A program made the position numbers and the translations under genes. From contig CAWAPE010000005.1 of NCBI GenBank assembly GCA_963783855.1, positions 372,001 through 436,000 of the forward strand: 64,000 nucleotides of DNA, given 5' to 3'. This document shows positions 20,414 through 29,892 of the stretch, piece by piece; the first letter of the stretch is position 1, and every line of letters starts with the position of its first letter. Below the pieces are notes generated by a model. That model had not been told where the DNA came from. It was given only the letters and a program-made list of their open reading frames with translations, and made no database searches. This DNA is from JAKAGZ01 sp963783855. Its GTDB lineage: Bacteria > Bacteroidota > Ignavibacteria > Ignavibacteriales > Ignavibacteriaceae.

Positions 20414-21343
20414 ATGCTATTAGATGAGATAAAAAATAATCCATCCACTCCCCTGCAGAAAATTGAAGACCCAATTACAAGAAAATTCGGAGTAAATTTA
20501 TTTATAAAACGCCTTGACCTGGTTCATCCTGAAATTTCAGGTAATAAATGGTTCAAACTTAAATACAATTTACTCGAAGCAAGAGCAAAACGTTTTGAAA
20601 CCTTGCTTACATTTGGCGGAGCATATTCAAATCATATTTATGCTACGGCCGCCGCAGGTAATATATTTGGATTTAATACAATTGGAATTATCCGCGGTGA
20701 AGAACACCTGCCATTAAACCCTACTTTACATTTTGCTTCAGAATCTGGAATGGAAATATATTATCTCGACAGATCCAATTATCGTATGAAAAATTCTGAA
20801 AATATTTTAGCACAACTAAAAAATAAATTCGGACGCTTTTATTTAATTCCCGAAGGTGGTTCAAATAAACTTGCTGTAAAAGGTTGCCGTGAGATTATTA
20901 CTGAAATTGATCAAAGCTTTGATTATATCTGCACTGCTTCCGGAACCGGTGGAACTTTGGCAGGGATTGTATCTGCGTTATCTTCAGACCAAAAAGCACT
21001 TGGGTTCTCTGTATTAAAGGGAGGAGATTTTCTAAATGAAAATATTTCAAAATTATTAAATGAAAGTAACTCAGATACTGAAAGGAAATGGAAAATAATC
21101 ACTGATTTTCATTTTGGAGGGTATGCCAAAATTACAACCAAATTGATAGAATTCATAAGAGACTTTGAGAAAAAATCAGGAATTACATTAGAACCGATTT
21201 ATAGCGGTAAAATGATGTATGGAATATATGACCTAATCAGGAAAAATTATTTCCCCAAAGCCAGCAATATTATTGCCCTGCATAATGGTGGTATGCAGGG
21301 CTTGAAAGGTATGGAAGGAAAAATCAAACTCTTGGAAAACTAG
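20414..21343 (+). CDS. PLP-dependent ACC deaminase / D-cysteine desulfhydrase family enzyme
   Basis: A 309-aa fold-type II PLP enzyme. The Schiff-base lysine is Lys45 in GNKWFKL, a phosphate-binding loop is SGTGGTLAG, and substrate-side motifs include TFGGAYSNH and LIPEGGSN. ACC deaminase proper has a slightly different active site, so D-cysteine desulfhydrase or a related deaminase is equally likely. An in-frame TTG at 20408 precedes the ATG at 20414; I chose the ATG. Its 3' end overlaps the convergent DUF5362-like gene by 20 nt. Confidence 0.9.
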   Translation: MLLDEIKNNPSTPLQKIEDPITRKFGVNLFIKRLDLVHPEISGNKWFKLKYNLLEARAKRFETLLTFGGAYSNHIYATAAAGNIFGFNTIGIIRGEEHLPLNPTLHFASESGMEIYYLDRSNYRMKNSENILAQLKNKFGRFYLIPEGGSNKLAVKGCREIITEIDQSFDYICTASGTGGTLAGIVSALSSDQKALGFSVLKGGDFLNENISKLLNESNSDTERKWKIITDFHFGGYAKITTKLIEFIRDFEKKSGITLEPIYSGKMMYGIYDLIRKNYFPKASNIIALHNGGMQGLKGMEGKIKLLEN

Positions 21344-21677
21344 AAAGTGCTCCTGACCCAATAAATATTATAATCCCGATTACGTAAAGGACAAAAAGTA
21401 CAATTGAAATAAGAATCAGGATTTTATAAATAAAGAAAGAAGAATTTTGCAGATTTAATGCCCTGCTAAGTGTTTCTTCCGATTTATTTTCACCATAAAT
21501 CCTTAGGTTCTCTCCAGCATCTCTCAATCTTGATCCGGCAATAAACATTGGTACACCGACAATAGCTCCGATAATCGTTAGGCTGGTCAAAACACCGACC
21601 ACCATGTAGTAGATGCCTATAAATCTCATATTACCCGCTAACCTGGGGAAAAGGAATTCATCCGGGAAAGATTGCAT
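21324..21677 (-). CDS. DUF5362-like small membrane protein
   Basis: A 117-aa protein with a first hydrophobic stretch at about 20-48 (YYMVVGVLTSLTIIGAIVG), a polar linker (GSRLRDAGENLRIYGENKSEE) and a second strong helix at about 83-108. This arrangement and the RLRDAGENL motif resemble DUF5362. Function unknown. It lies 14 nt downstream of the PNPOx-like gene on the same strand, so it is probably co-transcribed with it. Confidence 0.75.
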   Translation of the reverse strand: MQSFPDEFLFPRLAGNMRFIGIYYMVVGVLTSLTIIGAIVGVPMFIAGSRLRDAGENLRIYGENKSEETLSRALNLQNSSFFIYKILILISIVLFVLYVIGIIIFIGSGALSSFPRV

Positions 21678-21691
21678 TTTTCACCTCTTTG

Positions 21692-22366
21692 TTATTTATT
21701 AATTTTACTGTTATAGTTATCAATAAATTTTTCTAAATAATCAGGTAGTTTAACATTTTCTCTTAGCTCTTCATCTGGTATAATATCTGTAATTTGAGAT
21801 TTCAATTTAAGCAGGCCTGCCCATACATCAAGATTATAATCTTGATTATCGTCAGAAGGTGGTCCGGTTCTAATTTTCGCGGATGCTTCATCTATCTTAA
21901 ATTTTAGAATCATAGTTGCAGATAATTCTTTTTCATTTGGCAGGCGTGCATCTTCCCACCTTCCGGGTATTAGATGATCGCTGAAAGCTTTCAGTACTTT
22001 CATTTTCTCATCTTTTTCTTCTATAATTTCACCCTTTCCAAATAATACAACTGAATGATAATTCATTGAATGATGAAATGAAGATTTTGCAAGAACGTAG
22101 GCATCTAGCCGGGTGACACTGATACAGGCATTTATCCCTTTCCCCAGATTGTTCATCATTCTGTTTGCCTTTGCACCGTGTATATAAATGGAATCACCAA
22201 TTCTGACGTAAGCAATGGGTATAATATAAGGTTGATTATTTTCAGAAAAGCTAATATGACAAATTACCTCGTCGTCTAATATTTGATAAATAGTTTCTTT
22301 GTCGTAGTACCCTCTTTTGGGCAGACGTTTAATTTTATTTTTATCTGTAACAGGAAAATCAGACAT
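21692..22366 (-). CDS. Pyridoxamine 5'-phosphate oxidase-like FMN-binding protein
   Basis: A 224-aa split-barrel flavin/F420-type protein of the Pyridox_ox_2 family. Signature pieces are the N-terminal KRLPKRGYYDKETIYQILD, the FMN-binding region PYIIPIAYVRIGDSIYIHGAKANRMM and the later SVVLFGKGEIIEE. Members bind FMN and may reduce nitroimidazoles or other small molecules; many are uncharacterised. It forms a two-gene unit with the membrane protein downstream. Confidence 0.9.
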   Translation of the reverse strand: MSDFPVTDKNKIKRLPKRGYYDKETIYQILDDEVICHISFSENNQPYIIPIAYVRIGDSIYIHGAKANRMMNNLGKGINACISVTRLDAYVLAKSSFHHSMNYHSVVLFGKGEIIEEKDEKMKVLKAFSDHLIPGRWEDARLPNEKELSATMILKFKIDEASAKIRTGPPSDDNQDYNLDVWAGLLKLKSQITDIIPDEELRENVKLPDYLEKFIDNYNSKINK

Positions 22367-22529
22367 TTATTCTCCAGACAATTCCGGTTTGTTTTTGAAT
22401 AATATACTACAAAAAAAGCACTGAAACAGAAAATTATTTAGATATAACTCAGGAAATAATTTTTTATCTCAGAGCTAATAACTATTTTTATCACTTAAGA
22501 TTACGTATTTAATTAACCGGGCAGAGAAT

Positions 22530-23177
22530 ATGGAATTCATACAGTATTTAATTGATCTTCTAATTCATCTTGATGTGCACCTTAACCAATTAATAGTTCA
22601 CTATGGAACACTTACGTATCTGATATTATTTCTTGTAATCTTTGCTGAGACTGGATTTGTAGTAACTCCATTTCTTCCCGGAGATTCTTTAATTTTTGCT
22701 GCAGCAACTTTTGCTGCAAACGGTGCATTCAATATACATTTGCTGTTTGTTATTCTGTCCATAGCGGCAATTCTTGGTGATACTATTAATTACTGGATCG
22801 GAAATTATTTCGGGCCACGAATAGCAAATTCTGAGAATATTCGTTTTATAAACAAATCACATCTTGAAAAAACTCACAAATTTTTTGAAAAATATGGCGG
22901 AAAGACAATAATTATAGCCAGGTTTGTTCCTATTGTTAGAACATTCGCTCCATTTGTAGCCGGAATTGGAAGTATGACTTATAAAAAATTTATTTCTTAT
23001 AATGTTGTTGGGGCTATACTGTGGGTAGGACTGTTTTCTTATGGCGGATATTATTTTGGTAATCTTTCTTTTGTAAAAAACAATTTTACATTTGTCATTT
23101 TTGCAATAATATTTCTTTCAATACTTCCACCAATTATCGAATTCATAAAACATAGAAGAGAAAAGAAAAATTTATAA
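22530..23177 (+). CDS. DedA family inner-membrane protein
   Basis: A 215-aa polytopic protein with the DedA/VTT domain. Diagnostic motifs are ETGFVVTPFLPGDSLIFAAA near residue 40, a short amphipathic segment with NYWIGNYFGPRIA, and ARFVPIVRTFAPFVAGIGSMTY near residue 132. DedA proteins help recycle undecaprenyl-phosphate or other membrane phospholipids and maintain the proton-motive force. The gene stands alone, converging on a receiver-domain gene 11 nt away. Confidence 0.94.
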   Translation: MEFIQYLIDLLIHLDVHLNQLIVHYGTLTYLILFLVIFAETGFVVTPFLPGDSLIFAAATFAANGAFNIHLLFVILSIAAILGDTINYWIGNYFGPRIANSENIRFINKSHLEKTHKFFEKYGGKTIIIARFVPIVRTFAPFVAGIGSMTYKKFISYNVVGAILWVGLFSYGGYYFGNLSFVKNNFTFVIFAIIFLSILPPIIEFIKHRREKKNL

Positions 23178-23187
23178 AGTGAATTTA

Positions 23188-23556
23188 TTATTCCTGAATA
23201 CTTAGAAGAAGGTTCCTGTCAATCTTACTGATCAATTCACTTGGTGATATTGGTTTCACAATAAAATCATCCACATTTTTCTCATCATCAATGCCAATTT
23301 CCATATTAATAGTTTTGAACATAATAATTGGAAGATGTGCGTTTTCTTTTTTTAACTTGGTAGCAAGTACGAAATTATCTAGCCGGTTGGTGTTAGTGGA
23401 ATCTAGTATAACCAGATCAGGATGTTTTTCTTCTATTATCCTTTGTCCATCTGAAAGATTGTTTGAAGTTATGACCTCATATCCTTTTGCTTCAAGAATC
23501 AGGTAACTTGCATCAAGCAATTCCTTATCCTGATCAATAACAACTATTCGAACCAT
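23188..23556 (-). CDS. Single-domain response regulator (receiver only)
   Basis: A 122-aa CheY-like receiver domain: acidic pocket VIDQDKE (about residues 6-12), phosphoacceptor Asp near 51 in LVILDSTNTN, and the conserved Lys in DFIVKPISPSEL. No output domain and no neighbouring kinase. The residues after the phosphoacceptor (STNTN rather than the common MxMP) are unusual. It may act as a phosphate sink or by protein contact. Confidence 0.88.
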   Translation of the reverse strand: MVRIVVIDQDKELLDASYLILEAKGYEVITSNNLSDGQRIIEEKHPDLVILDSTNTNRLDNFVLATKLKKENAHLPIIMFKTINMEIGIDDEKNVDDFIVKPISPSELISKIDRNLLLSIQE

Positions 23557-23905
23557 TTAAGCCCCCTATAATTTCCTGGTTCCCTCCCCTTGGAACCCCG
23601 GAAATTTTATTAGATTCTTAAGTAGTCTAACGAAAGTGTTATAAATTAGGGCATTTTATGTGCCACAGCATAACAAAAAACCATATTGCTAAAAACGCTT
23701 AATTTCAATGCTTTTTATAATAAATTGGAATGGGCATTTCTTGGAATTAAGAAGCTATTCCCATATCTCAAAAGAGGAGTCAAATCGGATTAATAGATTA
23801 TCTGTAGGTATAGAGAATGCATTAGGTTATATTACAATTTATAGCTATCTTTAATACTCCGAAATTAGTCGGATTTTTATTTTATTATTTTTTTAGAGGT
23901 TCTAA
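23557..23905. other. Intergenic region ahead of the RRM gene
   Basis: A 349-nt divergent gap with no credible ORF. It must hold promoters for the receiver gene (minus) and the RRM gene (plus). The only structure I see is the small hairpin at 23858-23878 listed separately. Confidence 0.5.
23858..23878 (+). promoter_or_regulatory. Terminator-like hairpin in the leader of the RRM gene
   Basis: TCCGA-AATTAG-TCGGA followed by TTTTT ends about 28 nt before the GTG start of the RNA-binding protein gene. Its position suggests a leader attenuator or cold-responsive structure rather than the end of an upstream gene, because the upstream neighbour is on the other strand. Confidence 0.4.
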
Positions 23906-24157
23906 GTGAGTACTAAGTTATTTGTAGGTTCTTTGCCCTGGTCAGTTAATGATCAGTCATTACAAGAAACGTTTGAAGCACACGGTACAGTTGTTTCAGC
24001 AAAAGTTATTATGGATCGTGATACCGGAAGGTCAAGAGGTTTTGGCTTTGTCGAAATGTCTGATACCCAGGAAGCTAAAGAAGCTATGACTGCATTAAAT
24101 AACTCAGAATTAAACGGTAGAAATATTATAGTTAACGAAGCTAAAGCACGTAATTAA
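23906..24157 (+). CDS. RRM-domain RNA-binding protein
   Basis: An 83-aa protein made of a single RNA-recognition motif, with RNP2 LFVGSLP at the N-terminus and RNP1 RGFGFVEM near residue 50. Small Gly-poor RRM proteins of this kind occur in cyanobacteria and Bacteroidota-related phyla and are often cold-induced. The start is GTG with AGAGG 6 nt upstream. The gene is monocistronic with its own terminator (24181-24207). Confidence 0.94.
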   Translation: MSTKLFVGSLPWSVNDQSLQETFEAHGTVVSAKVIMDRDTGRSRGFGFVEMSDTQEAKEAMTALNNSELNGRNIIVNEAKARN

Positions 24158-24180
24158 AAAATATTTTAAGTTTTTCTGTA

Positions 24181-24207
24181 AAGCGCCTTTTAAGGCGCTT
24201 TTTTTAT
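24181..24207 (+). terminator. Intrinsic terminator of the RRM gene
   Basis: AAGCGCCTT-TT-AAGGCGCTT followed by seven T, 23 nt after the stop codon. Confidence 0.92.
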
Positions 24208-24367
24208 ACCCCAACTATTTCTCTTGAAATACAATTCATCAAAATTATCTTGCCTTATCTTTTTATTCTATTTAAGTTAAAACGTTTGGAACAGATTTAT
24301 GATTACTGCTTATCTGTTTCAGATAAATTTTTAATTAAATAATTCATCATAAACAAAGTGCAATAAC

Positions 24368-26287
24368 ATGAAAAAAGTTATACCTGTTTCAATTGTTTTC
24401 TTAATTCTATTGTTTTTGTCACAGACAATGGTCAAGGCACAAAGCAATGGTTTATACATTCCGTTAAATATTAGAAAGTCCATCGATAATGGAGTAAGAT
24501 CGATGGACGGAAAACCCGGTCCAAACTATTGGATAAACCACTCCGACTATAATATAAATGCAGAATTGTTCCCCGATAGCAGTACTTTAAAGGGGAACGA
24601 AGATATTACGTATTATAATGAAAGTCCGGACACACTAAAGAGAATTGTCATTAGACTTTACCAGGATATTATGAAAAAGGGTGGTGCGCGCGAATTCCCT
24701 CTTGGCAATAGTCCTGATCTCACCAATGGAGTAGATATACAGCTACTAGTGGTTGATGGAGATACAATTGATGTAAACAGTAATTCAGCATCAAGAGAAG
24801 CAGGCTTTTATAAAACTGGAACAAACCTTATTGTATTCTTAAAGAAACCAATGCCTCCCAAAAGCCACATTAATATTTCTGCTGAATGGAGTTTCCATAT
24901 CCCAAAGATTGTAAAGATAAGGATGGGCAACTACGGGGATGGAGAATTTTTTATTGCCTACTGGTATCCCCAGATTGCAGTTTATGATGACATTGATGGA
25001 TGGGACATGATTGATTACACAGGATTTGTAGAATTCTATAACGACTTTTCAAATTACAATTTTAATATCACGCTACCTGATAAATATGTTGTCTGGGCTG
25101 TTGGTGATCTTCATAATCCGACTGATGTATTAAAAAAATCAGTTCTTGAAAAAATAGAAAAAGCAAAACATTCTGATAGTGTAGTTAATATTTTAAGACC
25201 CGATGATTATAAAAAAGGCAATGTCACAAAGAGTAATGGGAAAAACACTTGGAAATTTGAGGCCGATAAAGTTGCCGATGTTTCTTTTTGTGTAAGCGAC
25301 AGCTACGTATGGGACGCTGCAAGTGTCCAGGTTGACAATTCAGGGAGAAGAGTCTTGACCAGTGCAGTATACGAAGACAGCACAATACACTTTGAAGAGG
25401 CAGCAAAATTTGCAAGAAGAACAATTGAATACTTGTCAACTGAATTGCCGGGTTATCCTTATCCATATTCCCATTCAACTAGTTTCTGCAACAAGCAAGG
25501 CGGCGGCGGAATGGAAACCCCGATGATGGCTAATGATGGTGCACCAAAAGACAGAGGCCGCAGTATTGAAGTTATCTCCCACGAAATCGCTCATACTTTA
25601 ATGCCATTTTTTATGGGAACTAATGAAAGAAAATATGCCTGGATGGATGAAGGCTGGGCATCTTTCTTCCCTACAGAAATTGTTGATGGTTTTGTACCTG
25701 ATTATCATTATCAGGCAAAAGAAGTAGAACGTTATGAGAAATCAGCAGGTAACGAAGACGAATTACCAATGATTACCCCATCTTTTACTTATAAAGGAGC
25801 ATTTGCTGGTTTGGCTTTTTATCAAAAACCAGCCACCTTCTATTACCAGCTCGAAGATCTTTTAGGGAAAACAATGTTTAAAAATTGCTTGTTAATGTAT
25901 ATGGACAGGTGGCACAACAAACACCCTCTACCAATAGATTTTTTTAATACGTTTAGTAATGTTTCCGGCGAGAATCTTAGCTGGTTTATTAAGCCATGGT
26001 TTTATGAGTATGGATATCCAGATCTTGCTCTGAAAGAAGCCAAACAAAAGGGAAACAGCATTAATATAACTGTTGAAAAAATTGGAAACATTCCTACTTC
26101 AATTGAATTAACATTAATTTATAAAGACGGAACCAGCAAAATTATTACAAAATCTGCACGTGAATGGGAAAGGGGTAATAGGAGCATATCCATAATCTTT
26201 AAGAGCGATAAAAATGTAAAAGAAGTAAGACTGGGAAGCCCTAATATTCCAGATAGTAACAGAAAAAATAATATAATCATAATGTAA
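24368..26287 (+). CDS. M1-family metallopeptidase, secreted (third paralogue)
   Basis: A 639-aa protein. The signal peptide ends near TMVKAQS (residue 25). An N-terminal beta-rich domain is followed by the zinc motif HEIAHTL near residue 405, with the third ligand in WMDEGWASF. The recognition segment reads GGGMETPMMA. It is clearly related to the tandem pair at 16.3-20.3 kb (shared DGKPGPNYWIN and NERKYAWMDEG) but is more diverged and not adjacent, so it is an older duplicate. Probably periplasmic or cell-surface peptide degradation. It ends at a terminator shared with the convergent OmpA gene. Confidence 0.92.
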   Translation: MKKVIPVSIVFLILLFLSQTMVKAQSNGLYIPLNIRKSIDNGVRSMDGKPGPNYWINHSDYNINAELFPDSSTLKGNEDITYYNESPDTLKRIVIRLYQDIMKKGGAREFPLGNSPDLTNGVDIQLLVVDGDTIDVNSNSASREAGFYKTGTNLIVFLKKPMPPKSHINISAEWSFHIPKIVKIRMGNYGDGEFFIAYWYPQIAVYDDIDGWDMIDYTGFVEFYNDFSNYNFNITLPDKYVVWAVGDLHNPTDVLKKSVLEKIEKAKHSDSVVNILRPDDYKKGNVTKSNGKNTWKFEADKVADVSFCVSDSYVWDAASVQVDNSGRRVLTSAVYEDSTIHFEEAAKFARRTIEYLSTELPGYPYPYSHSTSFCNKQGGGGMETPMMANDGAPKDRGRSIEVISHEIAHTLMPFFMGTNERKYAWMDEGWASFFPTEIVDGFVPDYHYQAKEVERYEKSAGNEDELPMITPSFTYKGAFAGLAFYQKPATFYYQLEDLLGKTMFKNCLLMYMDRWHNKHPLPIDFFNTFSNVSGENLSWFIKPWFYEYGYPDLALKEAKQKGNSINITVEKIGNIPTSIELTLIYKDGTSKIITKSAREWERGNRSISIIFKSDKNVKEVRLGSPNIPDSNRKNNIIIM

Positions 26288-26295
26288 CTACCATT

Positions 26296-26326
26296 AAAAA
26301 AGCCCCGAATTATTCGGGGCTTTTTA
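26296..26326. terminator. Bidirectional terminator between the M1 peptidase and OmpA genes
   Basis: AAAAAAGCCCCGAAT / ATTCGGGGCTTTTT forms a perfect stem flanked by A- and T-runs, so it can serve both converging genes. Confidence 0.9.
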
Positions 26327-26356
26327 ATTACACAATTGTCTGAATATTTTATTTAC

Positions 26357-27802
26357 TTATTGTTGACTAATCTTTATTTCAACCCTCCTATTAGCTGCTC
26401 TTCCTGCAGCAGTAATGTTAGAAACAACCGGATTAGCTTCTCCCATAGGTACTATCTGTAACCTATTTCTATTAACACCTTTTAGTATCAGATAATCTGC
26501 TACAGCCTGTGCTCTTTTTAGGGAGAGCTTCAAGTTGGCTTCTTCAGAACCAATGCTATCGGTATATCCCAAAATCCTTGCATAATAATCAGAATTATTC
26601 TTTAGGGTAATTGCAATTTCATCAAGTTTTGCAAACGCATATGGCTGCAATTCTGCTTTGTTGTATTCAAAATTTGCATCGCCGCTCATAACTTCTGATT
26701 TAACTTCTTTCTTAACTGTGCAACCATTTGCATCAACTTCTCTATTCTTAGGAGTATTAGGGCATTTATCTTTATCATTTTGGATACCATCACCATCGGA
26801 ATCCAACGGACAACCATTTGCATCAACTTTAACCCCAGAAGAAGTATTAGAACATTTATCCATATAATCAGCAATGCCGTCATTGTCAGAATCAAAAGGG
26901 CAGCCGTATTCGTCAACTTTTATACCTGCCGGTGTATTAGAACATATATCCATATAATCAGCAACACCATCCTTATCAGAATCGAGAGGACAACCATTTG
27001 CATCAACATGAACGCCTGATGGTGTGTTTGGACACTTGTCTATATAATCCCCTACACCGTCATTATCATTATCCAGCGGGCACCCAAAAGCATCAACTTT
27101 TACATTCATTGGAGTTCCCGGGCACACGTCCATAGGATCACCGACTCCATCACCATCTGAATCCACAACTCTGTCTATGTAATATGAAAGTCCAACAGTA
27201 GCAGTAGCTACCCAGTCCTTATGATTTCCGATTGTATGCCCATCTATGTTATCTTCGTTACCATCATCAAAACCAGCCATTGCACCGCCAGTAATGTTTA
27301 TGCTAAAATTATTACTTACCATAAAACGGAGACCAAGTTCTCCGTTGAATGCTAATATTTTAAACATTTTTTTAAAATTGACATTATTATTATCCCTGGG
27401 ATAGACCCACATATGAGACATGCCTATAGAAGCATAAGGATATACAACATCACTAGCTGCATACATAATGGACAAGCCACCACCAACCAGATGAAAAGCG
27501 GTTCTTAATTCCTGAGGAATAAATCCCGACTTTTTCCCACTAACAAATCCTTTTGCTGCAAAGATTCTAAAACCAAAAATAGTTTTACTGTTGGTGTCTA
27601 GAAAATATTCAACCGAGCCTTTCCCAATAAAGTCCAGTTTAATATTATTATAATCGGTTTGTCCAATAGTAATACCACCCTCACCCGAAAGTACAACAAT
27701 ACCAGCTAAAGTATTTTTCACTTTTATGTCAATTGAATTCTGACTGAATCCAGCCAGACTAAAACTCAAAATGAGCAGCATCACAAAGAGTAATCTTTTC
27801 AT
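26357..27802 (-). CDS. OmpA-family outer-membrane protein with thrombospondin type-3 repeats
   Basis: A 481-aa protein. Signal peptide residues 1-20 (ends AGFSQ). Residues ~21-210 are a beta-strand-rich barrel-like domain (GEGGITIGQTDY, LGLRFMVSNNFSINITGG). About five calcium-binding TSP3 units follow (~212-360), each of the type DSDxDGVxDYxDxCxNTPxGVxVDxxGCP. The C-terminal OmpA domain (~365-481) keeps the peptidoglycan-binding residues (GYTDSIGSEEANLKLSLKRA and NRRVEI). It probably links the outer membrane to peptidoglycan. It is a paralogue of the next gene upstream; an intergenic repeat copy lies 300 nt before its start. Confidence 0.93.
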   Translation of the reverse strand: MKRLLFVMLLILSFSLAGFSQNSIDIKVKNTLAGIVVLSGEGGITIGQTDYNNIKLDFIGKGSVEYFLDTNSKTIFGFRIFAAKGFVSGKKSGFIPQELRTAFHLVGGGLSIMYAASDVVYPYASIGMSHMWVYPRDNNNVNFKKMFKILAFNGELGLRFMVSNNFSINITGGAMAGFDDGNEDNIDGHTIGNHKDWVATATVGLSYYIDRVVDSDGDGVGDPMDVCPGTPMNVKVDAFGCPLDNDNDGVGDYIDKCPNTPSGVHVDANGCPLDSDKDGVADYMDICSNTPAGIKVDEYGCPFDSDNDGIADYMDKCSNTSSGVKVDANGCPLDSDGDGIQNDKDKCPNTPKNREVDANGCTVKKEVKSEVMSGDANFEYNKAELQPYAFAKLDEIAITLKNNSDYYARILGYTDSIGSEEANLKLSLKRAQAVADYLILKGVNRNRLQIVPMGEANPVVSNITAAGRAANRRVEIKISQQ

Positions 27803-28102
27803 TATAGTAATCCTCTATGAATATTTTATGCATATTTTCAACAATTAAGAAAATCATTCTGACATATTAGAAGTAGATGCATTCCTTTGATTCTAATTCC
27901 TTTTATTGCTTTTTGTCATAATATTTAAGAAGGAATAACCTCAAATTAACTAATAAGTCCTAATTACAAGTAAATTTTTAATCATTTCAGATGGCCGATA
28001 TTAGCCTAATTAAACCCCTAACTCCTTCGTTTACAATGCATTTACAAGATAAGGGTATTTATCACTACTTCAAATATAAAAAATATTTTAGGATTTTATT
28101 GA

Positions 28103-28130
28103 TCTTGCGGTCTGTTTCATTGAGTTAATT
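28103..28130 (-). repeat. Dispersed intergenic repeat, diverged copy A
   Basis: Shares the core AACTCAATGAA and the following ACCG (minus strand) with copies at 30273, 33292 and 44949. It lies 301 nt upstream of the 26357-27802 OmpA start, in the same orientation as the other copies relative to their downstream genes. Confidence 0.55.
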
Positions 28131-28390
28131 GTAGACAGGACATATGGTGAGGTTATACTAATTTTCTCTTTATATTTAATAACTGAATACAACTGGCAAA
28201 AACTTATAATGGACATAACCAAGTTTTTTAATTTTCTTTTTGAAGGATTACTATAAATTCGAGTTTTGATAATAACAAAAGCCAATTATTAACCGGAAAT
28301 ATATTAATAGGATAAGAATAGCTAAATAGTGAAGAGTTAACTACTCATAACGAGAATGGACAAGATATTTAGGATTTATTTATTAATGTC

Positions 28391-28422
28391 AAAAAGCCCC
28401 GAAAATAGTTCGGGGCTTTTTA
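28391..28422 (-). terminator. Intrinsic terminator of the upstream OmpA gene
   Basis: AAAAAGCCCCGAA / TTCGGGGCTTTTT hairpin 22 nt after the stop of the 28444-29892 gene on the minus strand. Nearly the same sequence as the terminator at 26296-26326. Confidence 0.9.
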
Positions 28423-28443
28423 TACTAATCAACTTAGCTGAAG

Positions 28444-29892
28444 TTATTGAACATTGATCTTAATTTCAACTCTTCTGTTTGCAGCTCTTCCAGTTTTAGT
28501 TTTATTTGAAGCAACCGGGTTAGCTTCTCCCATTGGAACAACCTGCAATTGACTTCTATTTACTCCCTTTGAAGCAAGATAGTCAGCAACTGCTTGTGCT
28601 CTTCTTTCAGAAAGTTTTAAATTATATTCTTCAGATCCTATACTATCTGTGTAACCTTCAATTCTGGCAGAGTAATCGGAATTAGCTTTTAAAGTTTCAG
28701 ATATTCCACTCAGGCTAGCAAATGCTTTTGGAAGCAATTCGGCTTTATTAAATGCGAAATTAGCATCACCACTCATAACTTCTACTTTAACTACTTTCTT
28801 TACTGTGCAGCCGTTTTCATCAACTTCCCTACCTTTAGGTGTATCAGGACAATTATCCTTATAGTCTGCTACGCCATCTCCATCAGAATCTAACGGGCAA
28901 CCTTTTGCATCAACTTTTGCTCCGGCGGGGGTGCCTGGACAACTATCCATATAGTCTGCTACTCCATCATTGTCTGAGTCAACTGGGCAGCCATTGGGAT
29001 CTACAGAAACACCGGCAGGTGTGTTAGCACATTTATCCATATAATCTGCTACGCCATCATTGTCAGAATCAAGCGGGCATCCGCTTGCATCAACTTTAGC
29101 ACCGGCAGGTGTATTAGCACATTTATCCATATAATCGGCAACACCATCATTGTCAGAATCCAAAGGGCAACCAAAATTATCTACGGTTACTCCCATTGGA
29201 GTGCCAGGGCACATATCTTTTGGATCACCTACACCGTCACCATCAGAATCTGTTTCTCTTCCTATATAATAGGAAATACCAAAAGTCCCAGTGTAAATAT
29301 AGTCCTTAAAGGCACCCCGAATTGCTCCATCAAGTTTATCTTCATTTCCATCATTTTTTCCAGCTATCAATCCGCCTATAAGGTTAACACTGAAATTATC
29401 ACCAACCATTATTCTGAATCCAATTTCAGGATTCCAGGTTATTATTTTAAACATTGGCACTATGTCTTGGTCATTACTATCATCACGAGGGGAAGTCCAC
29501 ATGTGAGACACTCCAAATGCTAAATAGGGATATACTCTTTCTCCAAGAGGAAATGTCAATGAAATTCCTCCACCTATTAAATGAAATGCTGTTTTTAATA
29601 CTGGTGGAGTTATAGAATTACTTTCTCCACCAAAATAGCCTTTCGCACCATAGATTTTCATACCGAAACTAACTCTATCTGACATCGGTACAAAATATTC
29701 TACTGTACCTTTTCCCAGGAATTGCATCTTATTAGTAGCGTAATCACTCTGGCCAATAGTAATACCACCTTCGCCGGTTAATGCTACTACGCCGGATAAG
29801 GTATTCGCAACCTTAACACTACTTGAATTTTGACTAAATCCTATCTGGACCAGCCCAAAACTCATCAAAAGAACAAATAGTAATTTTTTCAT
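28444..29892 (-). CDS. OmpA-family outer-membrane protein with thrombospondin type-3 repeats (paralogue)
   Basis: 482 aa from the ATG at 29892. A frame extension to a GTG at 29907 is less likely because that GTGAGG is the ribosome-binding site itself. Same plan as its downstream paralogue: signal peptide (ends IGFSQ), barrel-like domain with GEGGITIGQSDY, TSP3 units (DSDNDGVADYMDKCANTPAG and variants) and an OmpA C-terminal domain with GYTDSIGSEEYNLKLSERRA and NRRVEIK. The two proteins are highly similar over their whole length, indicating tandem duplication. A repeat copy lies about 380 nt upstream of the start. Confidence 0.93.
   Translation of the reverse strand: MKKLLFVLLMSFGLVQIGFSQNSSSVKVANTLSGVVALTGEGGITIGQSDYATNKMQFLGKGTVEYFVPMSDRVSFGMKIYGAKGYFGGESNSITPPVLKTAFHLIGGGISLTFPLGERVYPYLAFGVSHMWTSPRDDSNDQDIVPMFKIITWNPEIGFRIMVGDNFSVNLIGGLIAGKNDGNEDKLDGAIRGAFKDYIYTGTFGISYYIGRETDSDGDGVGDPKDMCPGTPMGVTVDNFGCPLDSDNDGVADYMDKCANTPAGAKVDASGCPLDSDNDGVADYMDKCANTPAGVSVDPNGCPVDSDNDGVADYMDSCPGTPAGAKVDAKGCPLDSDGDGVADYKDNCPDTPKGREVDENGCTVKKVVKVEVMSGDANFAFNKAELLPKAFASLSGISETLKANSDYSARIEGYTDSIGSEEYNLKLSERRAQAVADYLASKGVNRSQLQVVPMGEANPVASNKTKTGRAANRRVEIKINVQ

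Larger units (their letters stand above)
27803..28443. other. Intergenic region between the two OmpA genes
   Basis: 641 nt, AT-rich. It holds a diverged copy of the dispersed repeat (28103-28130) and the terminator of the upstream OmpA gene (28391-28422). A 65-codon minus-strand frame at 28088-28285 overlaps the repeat and shows no coding character. Confidence 0.5.

Noticed and set aside
28088..28285. 65-codon minus-strand ORF between the OmpA genes
   Set aside because: It overlaps the dispersed repeat copy A, has no clear ribosome-binding site, no domain and no codon bias unlike background; treated as non-coding.
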